NCBI RefSeq assembly: GCF_000430825.1
Contig: NZ_AUMT01000001.1
Location: 180,497-244,496, forward strand
DNA: 64,000 bases
Direction: 5' to 3'
DNA from: Chryseobacterium daeguense DSM 19388
GTDB lineage: Bacteria; Bacteroidota; Bacteroidia; Flavobacteriales; Weeksellaceae
The notes beneath the pieces are model-generated. The model ran no database searches. It was given only the letters and a program-made list of their open reading frames with translations, and was not told the DNA's origin. The translations under genes and the position numbers were made by a program. Below, piece after piece: positions 62,037-64,000 of the stretch (positions are counted from its first letter, which is position 1; each line of letters opens with the position of its first letter).

Positions 62037-62075
62037 CTACTCATTTGGTAGGATAATAATTTTATCTGATATTTG
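62037..62075 (+). promoter_or_regulatory. Predicted cysH promoter with overlapping inverted repeat
   Basis: TTTG (62044-62047) and GATATTTG (62068-62075) are 20 bp apart; the first base of the -7 box departs from TAnnTTTG. The inverted repeat CTAC-N7-GTAG (62037-62051) covers the -33 element, where a repressor such as the Rrf2 protein could act. Confidence 0.5.
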
Positions 62076-62097
62076 CATTACTTCAAATGAACGAACT

Positions 62098-62790
62098 ATG
62101 ATTTCAAAAGAAGATGCAGATACACTAAAACAGCTTTCAGCAGAGGAGGGATTGAAATTCATCTCTGCAAAGTTTCCGGAAGGAGCTGTTTTCTCAACTT
62201 CGCTTGGTCAGGAAGATCAGGTAATTACCGATATTATTTTCAAAAACCAGCTGCCCATAAAAGTTTTTACTTTAGATACGGGAAGGCTTTTTTATGAACA
62301 TTACGAACTGCTTTCACAGAACAATTCCCGCTATAAAATAAAAACCGAAGTCTATTTTCCGGAAGCATCCGATGTAGAAAAATATGTGAATGAAAAAGGG
62401 ATGAATGCTTTTTATCATTCCATTGAAAACCGTAAGGAATGCTGTTTTATAAGAAAAGTTAAACCTTTAAATCGAGCACTGGAAAATGCAAAAATCTGGA
62501 TCACAGGACTCCGCTCAGAACAATCTGAAAACCGGGGAAATATGCCGATCATAGAATGGGATGGAGAACGGCAGGTTTATAAATATAATCCATTGATTCA
62601 GTGGAACTATCAGGATGTTTTGAATTATTTAGAACAAAATAAAGTCCAGGAATTACCCTTACATAAAAAAGGTTTCATAAGTGTGGGCTGTCAGCCATGT
62701 ACAAGAGCAATTGTAGAAGGCGAAAACCCGCGTGCCGGACGCTGGTGGTGGGAAAGTTCACAAAAGGAGTGTGGTCTGCATACCCATTAA
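62098..62790 (+). CDS. cysH: Assimilatory adenylyl-sulfate reductase CysH (APS type)
   Basis: This 230-residue enzyme reduces adenylyl sulfate to sulfite, using thioredoxin. The [4Fe-4S] ligands typical of the APS-specific form are C115-C116 (KECCFIRK) and C198-x-x-C201 (GCQPC). The catalytic cysteine is C225 in KECGLH. TSLGQEDQVITD near residue 35 and TLDTGRLFYE (59-67) form the nucleotide site. E. coli-type PAPS reductases lack the iron-sulfur cysteines. It is followed after 20 bp by cysD. Confidence 0.93.
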   Translation: MISKEDADTLKQLSAEEGLKFISAKFPEGAVFSTSLGQEDQVITDIIFKNQLPIKVFTLDTGRLFYEHYELLSQNNSRYKIKTEVYFPEASDVEKYVNEKGMNAFYHSIENRKECCFIRKVKPLNRALENAKIWITGLRSEQSENRGNMPIIEWDGERQVYKYNPLIQWNYQDVLNYLEQNKVQELPLHKKGFISVGCQPCTRAIVEGENPRAGRWWWESSQKECGLHTH

Positions 62791-62810
62791 TTCAAAAATT
62801 TAAAACTAAA

Positions 62811-63719
62811 ATGAGTACACATAAACTAGACTATCTGGAACAGTTGGAGGCGGAAAGCATTTACATTATGCGTGAAATTGCTGCCCAGTTTGAAAAGCCT
62901 GCGCTGCTTTTCAGTGGCGGAAAAGATTCCATTACATTGGTTCATCTGGCGAAAAAGGCTTTTGCCCCGATGAAAATTCCATTTCCTCTTGTTCATATTG
63001 ATACGGGACACAATTTTCCGGAAGCATTGCAGTTCAGGGATTATTTAGCGGAAAATATTGGTGCTGAACTGATTGTAAGAAAAGTAGAAGATACCATTAA
63101 AGCTAAAAAACTCACAGAGCCTAAAGGAAAATTTGCTTCAAGAAACTGGCTACAAACGCATACTTTACTGGATACGATTGAGGAGTTTCAGTTTGATGCC
63201 TGTATCGGAGGAGCGAGAAGAGATGAAGAAAAAGCAAGGGCCAAAGAACGTTTTTTCTCTGTTCGTGATGAGTTCGGGCAGTGGGACCCGAAATTGCAGC
63301 GGCCGGAATTATGGAATATTTACAACGGGAGAATCAACAAAGGAGAAAATGTAAGAGTTTTCCCGATTTCCAACTGGACGGAGCTTGATGTCTGGAATTA
63401 TATCAAAAAAGAAAATATCCAGCTGCCATCAATTTATTTTGCTCATAACAGAGAGGTGATAGAATATGACGGACAGTTAATTGCGGTTTCAGATTTTATC
63501 CAAATTGATGAAAATGATACGATTGTCAACAAAAAAGTCCGCTACAGAACCGTGGGAGACATGACCTGCACAGCCGCCGTTGAAAGCTCAGCAGAAACTT
63601 TGGATGAGGTTGTCAGTGAAATTACAGCCTCAAGAATTTCCGAACGCGGCGAAACCCGGATCGATGATAAGGTAACGGAAGCAGCAATGGAAGACAGAAA
63701 GAAGGGAGGTTACTTTTAA
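62811..63719 (+). CDS. cysD: Sulfate adenylyltransferase subunit 2 (CysD)
   Basis: This is a 302-residue protein starting at ATG 62811; the open frame continues upstream into cysH but the conserved N-terminus (KLDYLEQLEAESIYIMREIAAQ) begins here. The PP-loop ATP motif is LFSGGKDSITLVHLAKKAF. LLDTIEEFQFDACIGGARRDEEKARAKERFFS and LWNIYNGRINKGENVRVFPISNWTELDVW are CysD signatures. With the GTPase CysN it makes APS from sulfate and ATP. The order cysH-cysD-cysN differs from the cysDN-cysH order in proteobacteria. Confidence 0.95.
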   Translation: MSTHKLDYLEQLEAESIYIMREIAAQFEKPALLFSGGKDSITLVHLAKKAFAPMKIPFPLVHIDTGHNFPEALQFRDYLAENIGAELIVRKVEDTIKAKKLTEPKGKFASRNWLQTHTLLDTIEEFQFDACIGGARRDEEKARAKERFFSVRDEFGQWDPKLQRPELWNIYNGRINKGENVRVFPISNWTELDVWNYIKKENIQLPSIYFAHNREVIEYDGQLIAVSDFIQIDENDTIVNKKVRYRTVGDMTCTAAVESSAETLDEVVSEITASRISERGETRIDDKVTEAAMEDRKKGGYF

Positions 63720-63854
63720 TAAGTAATAGGCAATGAGTAATAAGTAATGCAAAATATCCTGCATATTTTACTCATAGCTTAATATTAAATTACAAAAGAT
63801 GAGCGGTTTGAAAAAATCACTCATTACCAATTACTCATTATTAATATTATTTAC
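63720..63854. repeat. Imperfect inverted repeat between cysD and cysN
   Basis: AAGTAATAGGCAATGAGTAA near 63721 and TCATTACCAATTACTCATTA near 63820 form imperfect arms. No gene or promoter is evident; it may moderate read-through from cysD to cysN. Confidence 0.45.
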
Positions 63855-64000
63855 GTGGACATATTAAGATTTATAACAGCGGGAAGTGTAGACGACGGGA
63901 AAAGTACCCTGATCGGAAGGCTTTTGTACGACAGTAAAAATATATTGATTGATCAGCTGGAAGCATTAGAAAAACAATCAAAAAATAAAAATGAAAACGG
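63855..64000 (+). CDS. cysN: Sulfate adenylyltransferase subunit 1 (CysN), N-terminal part
   Basis: The first 48 codons are in the window and the rest is cut by its end. The start is GTG (63855): [19 protein letters not shown], whose P-loop GSVDDGKST marks the GTPase. No ATG lies at a suitable place. [22 protein letters not shown] is typical of CysN. GTP hydrolysis drives APS formation by CysD. Confidence 0.92.
   Translation, partial: MDILRFITAGSVDDGKSTLIGRLLYDSKNILIDQLEALEKQSKNKNEN

Noticed and set aside
62697..62810. Longer start of cysD
   Set aside because: It overlaps cysH; the conserved CysD N-terminus starts at 62811.

Overview
The window reads as a chromosome segment of a Chryseobacterium-like flavobacterium (Bacteroidota, Weeksellaceae). 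The support is low GC, promoters of the Bacteroidota form TTG-N19..21-TAnnTTTG, many secreted proteins with type IX secretion (T9SS) C-terminal domains, gldF/gldG, and an rsmA / ftsX-DUF3098-uppP-truB-rluF block. No rRNA, tRNA, CRISPR array, transposase or intact prophage was seen. The assignment is inferred from sequence style and gene content, not from a database search.

Layout. 1-0.6 kb: the tail of a TIGR02757-like gene and a membrane/coiled-coil protein. 0.8-9.4 kb: three tandem paralogues encoding choice-of-anchor-L, Ig-repeat, T9SS type B surface proteins, each with its own promoter and terminator. 9.7-14.1 kb: housekeeping genes (rsmA, ftsX, DUF3098, uppP, truB, rluF). 14.3-18.6 kb: a frameshifted helix-hairpin-helix gene, a MerR regulator, an SMP-30 lipoprotein and a DbpA-like helicase. 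19.2-25.3 kb: rpsA, a VWA T9SS protein, a DMT transporter, an alpha/beta hydrolase and rplS. 25.6-33.9 kb: a purple-acid-phosphatase-like T9SS protein, two small DoxX-type membrane proteins, scoA and scoB separated by an opposite-strand ABC exporter, and DUF4197. 34.0-40.7 kb: a glycan-degrading group (GH20 hexosaminidase, Tat-exported glycosylasparaginase, CutC, GH2 beta-mannosidase) that fits N-glycan breakdown. 41.1-51.8 kb: priA, a PBP4-type carboxypeptidase, an M1 aminopeptidase with T9SS tail, kbl, a HemJ-like protein and gldFG. 51.8-54.6 kb: a compact EcoRII-type restriction-modification cassette with overlapping vsr, methyltransferase and endonuclease genes. 54.7-59.1 kb: an AraC regulator, three SDR oxidoreductases and a Crp/Fnr-like regulator; two SDR genes and the regulator gene share an upstream palindrome. 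59.3-61.5 kb: a fibre-like secreted protein behind a structured leader, and DUF4268. 61.6-64.0 kb: an Rrf2 regulator followed by the assimilatory sulfate operon cysH-cysD-cysN, cut by the window edge.

Main points for a second look: the shared palindrome TTGNCA-N2-TGNCAA upstream of SDR and Crp genes; a dispersed hairpin element of about 75-100 bp in four copies with a conserved core, plus several other inverted-repeat families filling intergenic gaps; CutC placed inside an N-glycan cluster; a Vsr variant without the zinc cysteines; -7 boxes ending 4-5 nt before start codons, which predicts leaderless mRNAs; and a one-base frameshift in a helix-hairpin-helix gene.
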